Shown: positions 32,388 to 40,031 of the stretch, piece after piece
How the letters are laid out: each line of letters starts with the position of its first letter
Position numbering within the stretch: position 1 is the first letter of the stretch
Source of the DNA: Chelativorans intermedius
GTDB taxonomy: Bacteria; Pseudomonadota; Alphaproteobacteria; Rhizobiales; Rhizobiaceae
NCBI RefSeq assembly: GCF_025398255.1
Contig: NZ_JAODNW010000027.1
Span: 1 to 41,777 of the forward strand
Direction: 5' to 3'
DNA length: 41,777 bases
Translations under genes and position numbers: made by a program
The notes under the pieces: generated by a model
Told to the model about the DNA's origin: nothing
Databases searched by the model: none
The model's input: only the letters and a program-made list of their open reading frames with translations

Positions 32388-33401
32388 ATGTCCCGCGCCG
32401 CCGATCTGGCGCGCCGTCTTGGTGAACAGGCCGAGGCGGTGTGTCGCTATTACCTGCCGAACGGCCGCCGGCAGGGTCGATACTGGATCTGCGGCGATGT
32501 CATGGGAACGCCGGGGCGGAGCCTTTATGTCCGCCTTTCCGGCGAACGTGCCGGGAAGTTTTGCGATGCCGCTGATGGAACGCATGGCGATCTTCTCGAC
32601 CTCATTGCCCTCAATCGTGGCCTCGACTTCCGCGCCGCACTCGATGAGGCGCGGGGATTCCTCAGCCTGCCGGCTCTGCCGATCCGCCAGGTCGCCCCGC
32701 CCGAGCCGACGAACTCTTCCGAAGCGGCGCGGCGGCTCTTTGCTGCGTCGAAGCCGATCCGGAGCACGCTGGCGGAACGCTATCTCCAGAGCCGCGGTAT
32801 CATTCTGCCTGCGGACATTTCCGTCCTGCGCTTTCATCCGCGCTGCTTCTATCGCGGACCTGCGGGGCGCGAGACATGGCCAGCGCTCATCGCCGCCGTC
32901 ACCGATCTCGACGGCGCCATCACTGGCGTGCATCGCACCTGGCTTGATTCTGACGGCGGTAAGGCGCCTCTCGATCAGCCGCGTCGCGCCATGGGGCATC
33001 TCGCGGGAAATGCGGTCCGGTTTGGCGTCGCTTCCGACGTCCTGACGGCGGCGGAAGGCGTCGAAACGGCTCTGGCGCTCAAGACCGTGATGCCCGCCAT
33101 GCCGGTCGCCGCCGCGCTCTCCGCCGCCCACCTCGCCGCCCTGGTCCTGCCGGCCGGGCTGCGCCGTCTCTATGTCGCGCGCGACAATGACGAGGCCGGG
33201 CGTTTCGCGCTGGAACGCTTGCGCGCCCGTTCCAGGGCCGACGATATCGACATCCGCGCGCTCGCCTCGAGGACAGAGGATTTCAACGCCGATCTTCTCT
33301 CCCTCGGTCCGGACCGGCTCAGGGCGTGGCTCGCCGAGCAGCTCGCTCCGGACGATGTTCAGCGTTTCCTTGTCGCGGGCGGGCGGACGCGATGCGTGTG
33401 A
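32388..33401 (+). CDS. Toprim-domain primase-like protein
   Basis: 337 residues. An N-terminal region with CGDVMGTPGRSLYVRLSGER and DAADGTHGDLLDLI resembles the zinc-free DUF7146/DUF3991-type entry of plasmid primases. The C-terminal Toprim domain has its catalytic Glu in AEGVETALAL and the acidic pair in ARDNDEAGRFA. ATG 32388 comes three bases after the helicase stop, so the two form a unit. It could prime complementary-strand synthesis of the transferred ICE DNA. No helicase or polymerase domain is attached. Confidence 0.88.
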   Translation: MSRAADLARRLGEQAEAVCRYYLPNGRRQGRYWICGDVMGTPGRSLYVRLSGERAGKFCDAADGTHGDLLDLIALNRGLDFRAALDEARGFLSLPALPIRQVAPPEPTNSSEAARRLFAASKPIRSTLAERYLQSRGIILPADISVLRFHPRCFYRGPAGRETWPALIAAVTDLDGAITGVHRTWLDSDGGKAPLDQPRRAMGHLAGNAVRFGVASDVLTAAEGVETALALKTVMPAMPVAAALSAAHLAALVLPAGLRRLYVARDNDEAGRFALERLRARSRADDIDIRALASRTEDFNADLLSLGPDRLRAWLAEQLAPDDVQRFLVAGGRTRCV

Positions 33402-33596
33402 TGGTCGTCAGTGCCGGACGGGGAAGGGGCGAGCATCGGGACCGCCTCCCGGTTCGGAAGGGGCCGCGCCACGGCCTTTCCAAGAGAGGGATCTGCCAGC
33501 GCCGGTCGGCTTTGCAACGGCCTGACGGCCGTCCTCCACTCCGTTGCGGCCCGGCGGGTGCAAAGCCGCCCCTTGGCGCTGGCGGGCGATCCCCGG

Positions 33597-33620
33597 AAAG
33601 GCCGCGACGGGCGCGGCTTT
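33597..33620 (+). repeat. Leader hairpin before the DUF2493 gene
   Basis: CCGCG (33602-33606) and CGCGG (33612-33616) with flanking AAAG (33597-33600) and CTTT (33617-33620) form a bulged nine-base stem ending twenty bases before ATG 33640. The preceding 230-base leader has a further GGCC-rich stem near 33450-33480. Confidence 0.4.
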
Positions 33621-33639
33621 GAGACCGGGAGACAGACCC

Positions 33640-34581
33640 ATGCTGCACGACCTCTTCACCGACGACGCCTTCGAACCCCATCACGCGACATCGCCAACCG
33701 CCCATGTCCTCGACGAAATGGCGCTTCACGGTACCCGTCCCAGCCCGGACGATCCGGAGCGCCTGACCGTGCCCGAAGCCGACCGGGCCGAGCAGGAGAT
33801 CGAGAACGCGACAGCCGCCCTCATCGCCCTCATGGCCGATACGGCGCTCGATGACGATCTCGATGACGTCCTCTGGGGCTTCGCCAATCTCTTCCACCGC
33901 CGCCTTGGCTATCTCGACCGTGTGCTCGACGACAACGAGATGGCGCAGCGCCGCTTGCAGGAGGAGCAGGACGGCTCGGAGGTCAAGTCCGTCGAGCTCG
34001 AGCGCCTGATTGCCCGTGGCGAGGCATTGCTCGAACGCCGCGCCGCCTTCGAGAGCCTCCGCGATCTTGCCGCCATCCAGTTCGAATCTGCGACCGGTTC
34101 CGCCTGGCGGCCGCATACCGGCTCGATGACAAACCGGCGGATGATGACGGCGGCCATGATCGACAGCCGCGATTTCGTCGCCGCCAAGCGCCGCGCCGAG
34201 CTCGAACCGCTGCTGCCCGCCGGTCCGCGCATCGCCTTCACCGGCGGCGTCGACTGCAACGATCACGCCCGCATCTGGGATGCCCTCGACAAGGCGCGCG
34301 CCAAGCATTCCGACATGGTGCTCATCCATGGCGGATCGCCCAAGGGCGCCGAGAAGATCGCCGCCTGCTGGGCCGACAATCGCGGCGTGCCGCAGATCGT
34401 CTTCAAGCCCGACTGGACCCGCCATCGGAACGCCGCGCCCTTCAAGCGCAACGACCAGATGCTCGAAGCAATGCCCATCGGCGTCATCGCCTTTCCCGGC
34501 TCCGGTATCTCCCAGAACCTCGCCGACAAGGCGCGGAAGATGGGGATCGCGGTGTGGAAATTTGGCGAGGGCGGCGCGTAA
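33640..34581 (+). CDS. DUF2493-domain (SLOG-like) protein
   Basis: 313 residues. The C-terminal third is the DUF2493/YspA-like Rossmann domain: RIAFTGGVDCNDHARIWDAL, then LIHGGSPKGAEKIAACWADN and VIAFPGSGISQNLADKARK, a nucleotide-derivative-binding SLOG fold. The N-terminal 190 residues are helical with an acidic stretch. ATG 33640 follows GGGAGA. SLOG-family proteins are thought to bind nucleotide-derived ligands, sometimes in defence or conflict systems; in rhizobial ICEs this gene is part of the standard backbone downstream of the Toprim gene. Actual ligand unknown. Confidence 0.88.
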   Translation: MLHDLFTDDAFEPHHATSPTAHVLDEMALHGTRPSPDDPERLTVPEADRAEQEIENATAALIALMADTALDDDLDDVLWGFANLFHRRLGYLDRVLDDNEMAQRRLQEEQDGSEVKSVELERLIARGEALLERRAAFESLRDLAAIQFESATGSAWRPHTGSMTNRRMMTAAMIDSRDFVAAKRRAELEPLLPAGPRIAFTGGVDCNDHARIWDALDKARAKHSDMVLIHGGSPKGAEKIAACWADNRGVPQIVFKPDWTRHRNAAPFKRNDQMLEAMPIGVIAFPGSGISQNLADKARKMGIAVWKFGEGGA

Positions 34582-34661
34582 TGCGCCGCCCCATTCTCAT
34601 GCAAGTCTTGCTCCATTGAATGCCGGCGCAGACACGTCTGCTCCTGCGGGCCGAACCCAGC

Positions 34662-35978
34662 TCAGCCGCTCCGCATTCCTTCTTCCGGAGACCAGGTTCT
34701 ATGTCCGACTATGCGCCGTGGCGGTGGGCTGCCCAGCAATGCCAGGCCATCCCGATATAGAGCGTAGGCGTATTCAGATTCGGGCGAAACATCGCTCCCT
34801 TCGCCTCGATCCATGGAGAAACCGGAGGGTTCGACACGTGGAAGTTCGAGGACTGCGGGCATGTTCTCTCGCCCGCTGCGGATGATGGCGCTCAGAGAGT
34901 TCAGAAACTGTTCAGCAGACTTTTCCTCCATGACGAACCATCCCGCAAAGCCATCGCCGCTTCGTCGTAGCAAGCGCCTTCGCGGAAAACGCGGCCACCA
35001 TCTCGGATCATGCCAGAGGTCGTCCAGCCAGTGGGGATAGTCGTGGAATGGCCAGAGGGGTTCCGCGCTGCCGAGAAACGTTCGACCCGCGTATGGAATT
35101 GCCAGGAAGCTGAGTGGTGAATCAACATCGGGGCGCTCCCCTCCAGCGCGAGCCCAATCGATCCAAGCTACAACGCTCGGCGCATCCATGAGAGAAAAAT
35201 TGGCACGATGCGTCGCGAGCGCGAGCGAGGTCGGTGCCGACTCCGGGCTCAAGCCCGAGGTCGATTCCGTGGGAGGCGACCGCTTGCCACGCGGCTTGGA
35301 AATGCGCGTCTCGGCAGCATGCAGAAAGGCGCCCGCTGCTCCTGGTCTTGAGCCGAACGCAATCGAGTAGCCGTGAATGACCTTGCCGTGGAGCGATTCG
35401 GCCGCCAGATGGGGCTTCACCTGCTTGCTGTACTTGCGCTTTGCCTGTCCGGTGATGGTCGCGGCCGAGACGTTAGCGGCGAACGATCCACGCGCTTCCG
35501 CCAGCACCACTCCGTGGCCCGAAACCGCACCGTCCCCATAGATGAAGTCGGCATGCGGGGCGAGCGCACTCGAAAGGCAGACAGCATTGTCTCGCCACGT
35601 ATAGCCGAGCGCATTCATGAGCAGGTCGGTGACGCCGGCTCCGAGGCGCCCGGCGAAGGTGGTCCTTTCGGCGTCGGCCAGCGAGTTGATGTGCTGTGTG
35701 AGCGCGAATGCGGGGCCATCCTCGATCAGCCATTCCACTTCAGTCAGGGCGCTGTCTCCCCACCGCGCCAACATTTCCGGCGGTGCATCCCGCAGCGTTG
35801 CCGTTCTTGCCATCGACGCCGCAAGAGCGGTCGGCCCGAACGTCAGGGTCTTGCACATACCGGGGGCAATGAAGCCCACGGAGATCGGACTTGGGTTATG
35901 CCGATGGCGCGTGTGTCCAGTAATGCCGATCGACTTTTCGGCTCGCCAGACCGCAGCGGAGGTCAAGATATCGCTCAT
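34662..35978 (-). CDS. Hypothetical cargo protein, possible degenerate nuclease domain
   Basis: 438 residues, not assignable to a family by eye. It begins MSDILTSAAVWRAEKSIGIT at ATG 35978; the long upstream frame runs antisense to the DUF6650 gene. A central segment reads ADFIYGDG, then VVLAEARGS about ten residues on, then GQAKRKYSKQV. This is reminiscent of a PD-(D/E)xK core (Asp, then Glu-x-Lys with Arg here, then Gln), but with the lysine replaced, so it may be inactive. The C-terminus is Trp-rich (PLWPFHDYPHWLDDLWHDPRW). The gene is on the strand opposite to the ICE backbone and follows the DUF6650 gene by 55 bases: a two-gene insertion. Confidence 0.65.
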   Translation of the reverse strand: MSDILTSAAVWRAEKSIGITGHTRHRHNPSPISVGFIAPGMCKTLTFGPTALAASMARTATLRDAPPEMLARWGDSALTEVEWLIEDGPAFALTQHINSLADAERTTFAGRLGAGVTDLLMNALGYTWRDNAVCLSSALAPHADFIYGDGAVSGHGVVLAEARGSFAANVSAATITGQAKRKYSKQVKPHLAAESLHGKVIHGYSIAFGSRPGAAGAFLHAAETRISKPRGKRSPPTESTSGLSPESAPTSLALATHRANFSLMDAPSVVAWIDWARAGGERPDVDSPLSFLAIPYAGRTFLGSAEPLWPFHDYPHWLDDLWHDPRWWPRFPRRRLLRRSGDGFAGWFVMEEKSAEQFLNSLSAIIRSGRENMPAVLELPRVEPSGFSMDRGEGSDVSPESEYAYALYRDGLALLGSPPPRRIVGHRTWSPEEGMRSG

Positions 35979-36033
35979 GAGATGCTTCCGGCCGACAGCT
36001 TGCCCTGTCCGCTCCGCGTCTGTCGTAGCACCT

Positions 36034-36567
36034 TCATGATGCATCGTCCGCCGAGGGAAGAATCGATGCGAGCTCGCCCTCGATATCGATGCCATATTGA
36101 TAGGCGAGCGCAGCGACATGGGTGCCAAACGTCGCCCGCAGTTCCCCAAGAGCGACGAAGAATGGTGGGCTGCCTTCTTCGTCGCCGAAGCGCCCTCTGC
36201 CATACAGGGGTGGCAGGTTGCGGAAATCCGGATGCGGCTCCTCGAGGAACTTTCGACAGGCGGCTCGCATAGCCCGGACGGACCCGGCGGCACGAGCGGT
36301 CTCAGGCAGTGCTTGCAATGTCTGTGTCAGCAGTTCGCGCATCTGCAGCACCGAAGCGGTCACTTGTGAGACGACTTCGAGATGGTATGGGACGAAGAGA
36401 ACGCGCCGGTCTTCCAGCGCGGTCAGCAAGCCCCGGATAATCTCTCGTTCGTCAGCGGGAGGTGTCCACTGAACGCCAAAAAATGGCAGCGAGAACCCGG
36501 TTAATCGATGGGCCAGCGATTTCGCCGCTATCTTTCCCTTCTTCGTGATGTCACCCGATTTGCTCAC
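36034..36567 (-). CDS. DUF6650-family protein
   Basis: 177 residues. The core SLAHRLTGFSLPFFGVQWTP, then LLTALEDRRVLFVPYHLEV, AMRAACRKFLEEP and FFVALGELRATFGTHVAALA with YGIDIEGELASILP, matches what I recall of DUF6650, a small family of unknown function found beside variable cargo genes. The start is ambiguous: GTG 36567, with GGGGGA seven bases upstream, gives MSKSGDITKKGKIAAKSLAH; ATG 36624 would add 19 residues but lacks a ribosome binding site. Codons before that do not resemble protein. It precedes the unknown 438-residue protein as a likely operon. Confidence 0.7.
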   Translation of the reverse strand: MSKSGDITKKGKIAAKSLAHRLTGFSLPFFGVQWTPPADEREIIRGLLTALEDRRVLFVPYHLEVVSQVTASVLQMRELLTQTLQALPETARAAGSVRAMRAACRKFLEEPHPDFRNLPPLYGRGRFGDEEGSPPFFVALGELRATFGTHVAALAYQYGIDIEGELASILPSADDAS

Positions 36568-37359
36568 GCCCAGGTCCCCCAATTGTTCGACGGCTCTACA
36601 ATAACCCAAGATTGAATCTACCATCGTTTGTGAAATTTGCGGCAGATCAAACCAGCCGAGGGCATCAGAGAAGCCCTTATCGCGACAATCGTAACAGGGT
36701 GAGAAGGATGCCTGAAAATGTGGCGCCCGCGCGGGGACAAGCCCCGCGCGCCGGGCTCTCGTGAACCGAATCGCCTTCGGCGTTTCGGCCTTCGGCTTCG
36801 ATCCCTGGCGCGAGCGCCCGCTCCGCGGGCGGATGGCGGTCCAACAGTGGCGGCCATGACGCGCCCCGCCGGACGCGATGGTGATGGGGCCTGGAGGGGA
36901 GAATGCGGCGTGGGCCATGGCTCCCGAGAGCAGGTTGGAACGCCATCCTTCCTGCATCTCCGGCGCCGATGGACTATGCGCATGAGGTCGAAAGGCGCAC
37001 GGCACGCAGGCGGTCGGATTGGTCTTGCTGCCTGCGGCTACAGTGGCGCACCGGCGCCAGTTTCATCGGCGCGGCGATGCCGTCAACGGCGCGGAGCGGG
37101 AGCTTTGGACATGCCCGGGGCGCGGTCGAGGCCGAGTGGTTGGCGGTTTTCGTGTCGTTTCAACCCCGGCCAAGCCGTCGTCCGATGCGGTGAATTCGGT
37201 GGCGGGGAAGGCTATGGCGCTCCTTCGCCGGCTGTTCATCGAGGCAGTCACCATCCCTGCATGCCTCTCATCGCGTAAATCCCGCGCCGGTCCGTTCAAC
37301 CCGCCGTCCGGGAAAATTTCCCCTGCCGCGAAAAGTGCTCCGCTGACGCTGCGCCCCCC

Positions 37360-37426
37360 GGCGGCCTATGGCCGCCTATTCTTACGAATAGCGCGCAAAG
37401 CGCGCGGGGGTGACGGCGAAGCCGTC
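37360..37426. repeat. Cluster of three triloop hairpins
   Basis: Three perfect stems in 67 bases, each with a three-base loop: GGCGGCC/GGCCGCC (loop TAT), GCGCGC/GCGCGC (loop AAA) and GACGGC/GCCGTC (loop GAA). The last is followed by AACTTTTC, so it could terminate transcription on the plus strand. Confidence 0.55.
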
Positions 37427-37558
37427 AACTTTTCCCGGCATTCCTCGCGCCCGCTTCGCTCCAAATTTTCCCTCCCGGCGGGTCCTCCACTTCGTTCCGG
37501 CCCTCCGCTCACGCTGCGGGTGAACCGGCCCGCCTATGCGGTCTTTCCGCTGGAGCCA

Positions 37559-37579
37559 TCGCAGGGATGGTCCCTGCGA
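37559..37579 (+). repeat. Leader hairpin before the DUF736 gene
   Basis: TCGCAGGGA (37559-37567) and TCCCTGCGA (37571-37579) make a perfect nine-base stem with a TGG loop, 23 bases before ATG 37603 and just ahead of the AAAGGA ribosome binding site. It could affect translation or act as a 5' stabiliser. Confidence 0.55.
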
Positions 37580-37602
37580 CGAACAGCGAAAGGATCATCA
37601 CC

Positions 37603-37941
37603 ATGGCCATCACCCTCGGCACGTTCACCAAGCAGAACGACGGCAGCTTCACCGGGACCCTCAAGACTCTCAACGTCACCGCCAACCTCGTCATCGTCCC
37701 CGTGGACAAGATGTCCGAAAACGCCCCCGACTATCGCGTCTATGCCGGCAACGGCCAGCGCTACGAGGTCGGCGCCGGCTGGAGCCAGGTCGCCAAGTCG
37801 AGCGGCGAGACCTACCTGAACCTCAAGATCGCCGCGCCGGAATTCGGCCCCAACTGGGTGCGCGCCCGCCTCGTCAAGCTGGAGACGCCGATGGAGGACG
37901 GCACCTCGCACCTCGCCCTGTGGGAGCCGCGCGAGCGCTGA
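37603..37941 (+). CDS. DUF736-family protein
   Basis: 112 residues. MAITLGTFTKQNDGSFTGTL, then VPVDKMSENAPDYRVYAGN, EVGAGWSQVAKSSGETYLNL and KIAAPEFGPNWVRARLVK are the full DUF736 signature, a small beta-rich protein common on rhizobial plasmids and ICEs near transfer genes. Its function is not known; single-strand-binding or regulatory roles have been guessed. ATG 37603 follows AAAGGA; the frame opens 12 codons earlier, inside the leader hairpin. It is the first plus-strand gene after the cargo interruption. Confidence 0.92.
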   Translation: MAITLGTFTKQNDGSFTGTLKTLNVTANLVIVPVDKMSENAPDYRVYAGNGQRYEVGAGWSQVAKSSGETYLNLKIAAPEFGPNWVRARLVKLETPMEDGTSHLALWEPRER

Positions 37942-38097
37942 TCCCGCCCACTCCCGAAGACCCCGCCGGAGCGCATCCGGCGGGGCTTATCTTCATGCAT
38001 TCCGCCGCGCCCGACCGCCGCATTCCAAGCGGTGTCGGCGCTGGTCGCGCCGACGGGCTTTCCGTCTCGATCGTCCCATTCTGCCATCCGGCGCAAC

Positions 38098-38214
38098 GAG
38101 CCTGTAAAGGATCGCGGGCACCCTCCAAAATGCTCCGTTCCGCTGGCGCTCCACTCCGCATTTCGGCTCCTCCCGCGCCCGCTTCGCGGCGGCTTCGCCG
38201 TCCTTGACAGGCTC
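38098..38214 (+). repeat. Long-range inverted repeat enclosing a structured leader
   Basis: GAGCCTGT (38098-38105) and ACAGGCTC (38207-38214) are perfectly complementary and enclose about 100 bases containing CGCTTCGCG and CGGCTTCGCCG tetraloop-like stems. The whole could fold into one branched RNA ahead of the small gene at 38276. Confidence 0.45.
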
Positions 38215-38275
38215 TATCCGGATGACCGGGGACCCCCGTTCTCGACCGGAGAACGGCTCAATCAAGGAGGTTCCC

Positions 38276-38488
38276 ATGTCCATCCAGATCAATTTCGCCC
38301 ACGACATCCGCGTTGAATATCGCGGCCATCTCTACGCCGAGGACGAGCTGCGCGAGAGCATCTGGCTCGTCAATATGGAGCTCCGCAATGGCCTGCCGAG
38401 GCGCGAGCGCATCGAGGCCAAGCGGCAGATCGCGGAGATGGAAGTAGCGCTCGAGGCGCTGCTGAACACCGCGGAGGCGGGGCACTGA
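38276..38488 (+). CDS. Small conserved hypothetical protein
   Basis: 70 residues, preceded by a near-perfect AAGGAGG box five bases from ATG 38276. The middle and end form one long amphipathic helix (EDELRESIWLVNMELRNGLP, then RERIEAKRQIAEMEVALEAL), suggesting a coiled-coil or partner-binding protein. I do not recognise the family. It sits between the DUF736 gene and the excisionase-like gene in the conserved transfer block. Confidence 0.75.
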   Translation: MSIQINFAHDIRVEYRGHLYAEDELRESIWLVNMELRNGLPRRERIEAKRQIAEMEVALEALLNTAEAGH

Positions 38489-38546
38489 GCCCCGCTTTTC
38501 GCGGCGTTTCCGAGCCGGACGCCGGTCTCTCGTCCATCCATCGCGA

Positions 38547-38583
38547 GGGGGGATCGTTTTTGGCACCCCCCGTTTTTCGATCC
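38547..38583 (+). terminator. Terminator with overlapping alternative stem, upstream of rdfS-like gene
   Basis: GGGGGG (38547-38552) and CCCCCC (38566-38571) form a stem followed by G and TTTTT (38573-38577), a good intrinsic terminator. GGATCG (38551-38556) can instead pair with CGATCC (38578-38583); the two stems share bases 38551-38552 and are mutually exclusive. It lies 70 bases before the excisionase-like start codon. Confidence 0.65.
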
Positions 38584-38653
38584 TGAGCAAGCGCGCTCCC
38601 CGCCGACATCCTTCGCCCATTCGCGTCGATCTTCGCCGAAAGGAGCCAAAGGA

Positions 38654-38893
38654 TTGATCGATCACACATCAAGGGCGGCCGAGGCCCGCAAAGGCTCGCC
38701 GTTCCTCTCCACACGGGAGGCCGCATTCTATCTCGGCCTCTCCTTCCGCACCCTTGAAAAGATGCGCCTGACGGGCAACGGCCCGCGCTTCCGCAAGCAT
38801 GGCCGCTTTGTCCGCTACCACATCGCCGACCTCGATGCCTGGTCGGAAGGACGGCGGCATTCCTCCACATCTGACGAGGGAGAACGCGGATGA
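38654..38893 (+). CDS. rdfS: Excisionase / recombination directionality factor (RdfS-like)
   Basis: 79-residue winged helix-turn-helix of the MerR/Xis superfamily: FLSTREAAFYLGLSFRTLEK, then MRLTGNGPRFRKHGRFVRYH and DLDAWSEGRR. Such proteins bend attachment-site DNA and turn the integrase toward excision. The start is TTG 38654, eight bases after AGGAG. It overlaps the traF-like start by four bases, giving the rdfS-traF order of ICEMlSymR7A, where FseA activates this operon. The name rests on synteny plus domain; other AlpA-like regulators look similar. Confidence 0.82.
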   Translation: MIDHTSRAAEARKGSPFLSTREAAFYLGLSFRTLEKMRLTGNGPRFRKHGRFVRYHIADLDAWSEGRRHSSTSDEGERG

Positions 38894-39393
38894 AAAGGCC
38901 CGCCGTTCTTCCTATCGCCGCCATGCTTGCGGGCATCGCGCTCGTCGGCTTCTCCGCCATCGCGCACCCCCAGCCGCGTCTTGTCTGGAACGCCTCGGCC
39001 AGCGCGCCGATCGGTCTTTACCGCGTCGTCTCCGGCGCGCCGGAACGCGGCGATTTCGTCCTGGTCCGCCTCCCGAAATCCATCGAAAAGCTGGCCGCCA
39101 TTCGCGGCTATCTGCCTGCCGGCGTGCCGCTCATCAAGCGCGTTGCCGCCGTCGCCGGGGATGATGTCTGCGCCTTCAACGGGGCCATCATCGTCAATGG
39201 CGAAATCGTTGCCGGTCAGCGCAAGGCAGATCGGGCAGGGCGTTCCCTGCCGCGCTGGAATGACTGCCGGGAACTTGTCCAGGGTGAGTTCTTCCTCTTG
39301 GGCGACGCCCCGGACTCCTTCGACAGCCGCTATTTCGGGCCGATGCCGAGCGCCCGCGTGATCGGGAGGCTCGCGCCGCTATGGACCGACTGA
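38890..39393 (+). CDS. traF: TraF-like S26 signal-peptidase-family protease
   Basis: 167-residue membrane-anchored serine protease. An N-terminal helix (about 5-25) is followed by the catalytic Ser in SASAPIGLYRV and the general-base Lys in IKRVAAVAGDD, then FFLLGDAPDSFDSRYFGPM near the C-terminus: the three S26 boxes. In conjugative systems TraF processes or cyclises the pilin. ATG 38890 overlaps the excisionase stop (ATGA), and the stop overlaps the transglycosylase start, so the block is translationally coupled. Confidence 0.92.
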   Translation: MKRPAVLPIAAMLAGIALVGFSAIAHPQPRLVWNASASAPIGLYRVVSGAPERGDFVLVRLPKSIEKLAAIRGYLPAGVPLIKRVAAVAGDDVCAFNGAIIVNGEIVAGQRKADRAGRSLPRWNDCRELVQGEFFLLGDAPDSFDSRYFGPMPSARVIGRLAPLWTD

Positions 39394-40031
39394 GTCCCCT
39401 CATTTTCGCCGCGGTGGTGGCCATCGTCGCCTCTGCAGAGGCCGGTGTCCTCGACCGATGGCAGGCCCATATCGCCGAGGCGTCGACGCGGTTTGGAATC
39501 CCCGAAAGCTGGATCCGAGCGGCCATCATGGCCGAGAGCAACGGCGACCCCAAGGCGGTCTCGCCCAAGGGCGCTATGGGGCTGATGCAGCTCATGCCGG
39601 AGACCTGGGCCGAGTTGCGCGATCAACATGATCTCGGCGCCGATCCCTTCGATCCGCGCACGAACATCCTCGCCGGCACCGCCTACCTCAAGGCCATGCA
39701 GGACCGCTTCGGTTATCCGGCGCTGTTCGCCGCCTACAACGCCGGACCGGGCCGCTACGAGGATCATCTGCGGACCGGAAAGCCGCTTCCCGCCGAGACC
39801 CGCGACTATGTCGCGCGCATCGCAGAGATGCTCACGGGTGCGGGCCATCTCGCTTCGGACGGAACGAATTTACCGCCGACCGGCACGCGGAATCCCGATC
39901 AAATCGCCTCCGGGCAGCGGCTCTTTTTCTGGCTCTCGACGACGAAAAACGAGGCCGCACGTGACGAAAATTCCGTCCCGAATGGCGAGCTTTTCGTGCC
40001 GCTTTCGACGCGAAAGTTGGATGAAAAATGA
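39381..40031 (+). CDS. Lytic transglycosylase (VirB1-like)
   Basis: 216 residues. A signal peptide (about 1-20, LSPLIFAAVVAIVASAEA) precedes an SLT/goose-lysozyme-like domain with the catalytic Glu in AIMAESNGDPKAVS, the GAMGLMQLMPETW motif, and AYLKAMQDRFGYPALFAAYN with AGPGRYEDHL. It would open peptidoglycan locally for assembly of the type IV secretion channel. The C-terminal 55 residues are low-complexity and may be a linker. The start overlaps traF by 13 bases. In R7A the corresponding gene (msi107) lies downstream of traF. Confidence 0.92.
   Translation: MDRLSPLIFAAVVAIVASAEAGVLDRWQAHIAEASTRFGIPESWIRAAIMAESNGDPKAVSPKGAMGLMQLMPETWAELRDQHDLGADPFDPRTNILAGTAYLKAMQDRFGYPALFAAYNAGPGRYEDHLRTGKPLPAETRDYVARIAEMLTGAGHLASDGTNLPPTGTRNPDQIASGQRLFFWLSTTKNEAARDENSVPNGELFVPLSTRKLDEK

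Larger units (their letters stand above)
36568..37602. other. Long gene-free stretch with many stable hairpins
   Basis: About 1 kb between the minus-strand cargo pair and the DUF736 gene. Open frames here are short, overlapping and show no known domain. It contains perfect stems: CGCGCGGGG / CCCCGCGCG (36728-36750), CGCCCGC / GCGGGCG (36815-36831), GGCGGCC / GGCCGCC (37360-37376), GCGCGC / GCGCGC (37391-37405), GACGGC / GCCGTC (37412-37426) and one next to the DUF736 start. Most have three-base loops. It probably holds the promoters of both neighbours and may mark a junction of inserted cargo. Confidence 0.55.

Noticed and set aside
30438-33131. Minus-strand open frame of 897 codons opposite the helicase and Toprim genes
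   Set aside because: No recognisable domain; it crosses the boundary of two well-supported plus-strand genes, as expected for GC-rich antisense frames.
36718-37278. Plus-strand 186-codon frame in the gene-free stretch
   Set aside because: No ribosome binding site, no similarity to known families, and it runs through several perfect DNA hairpins.
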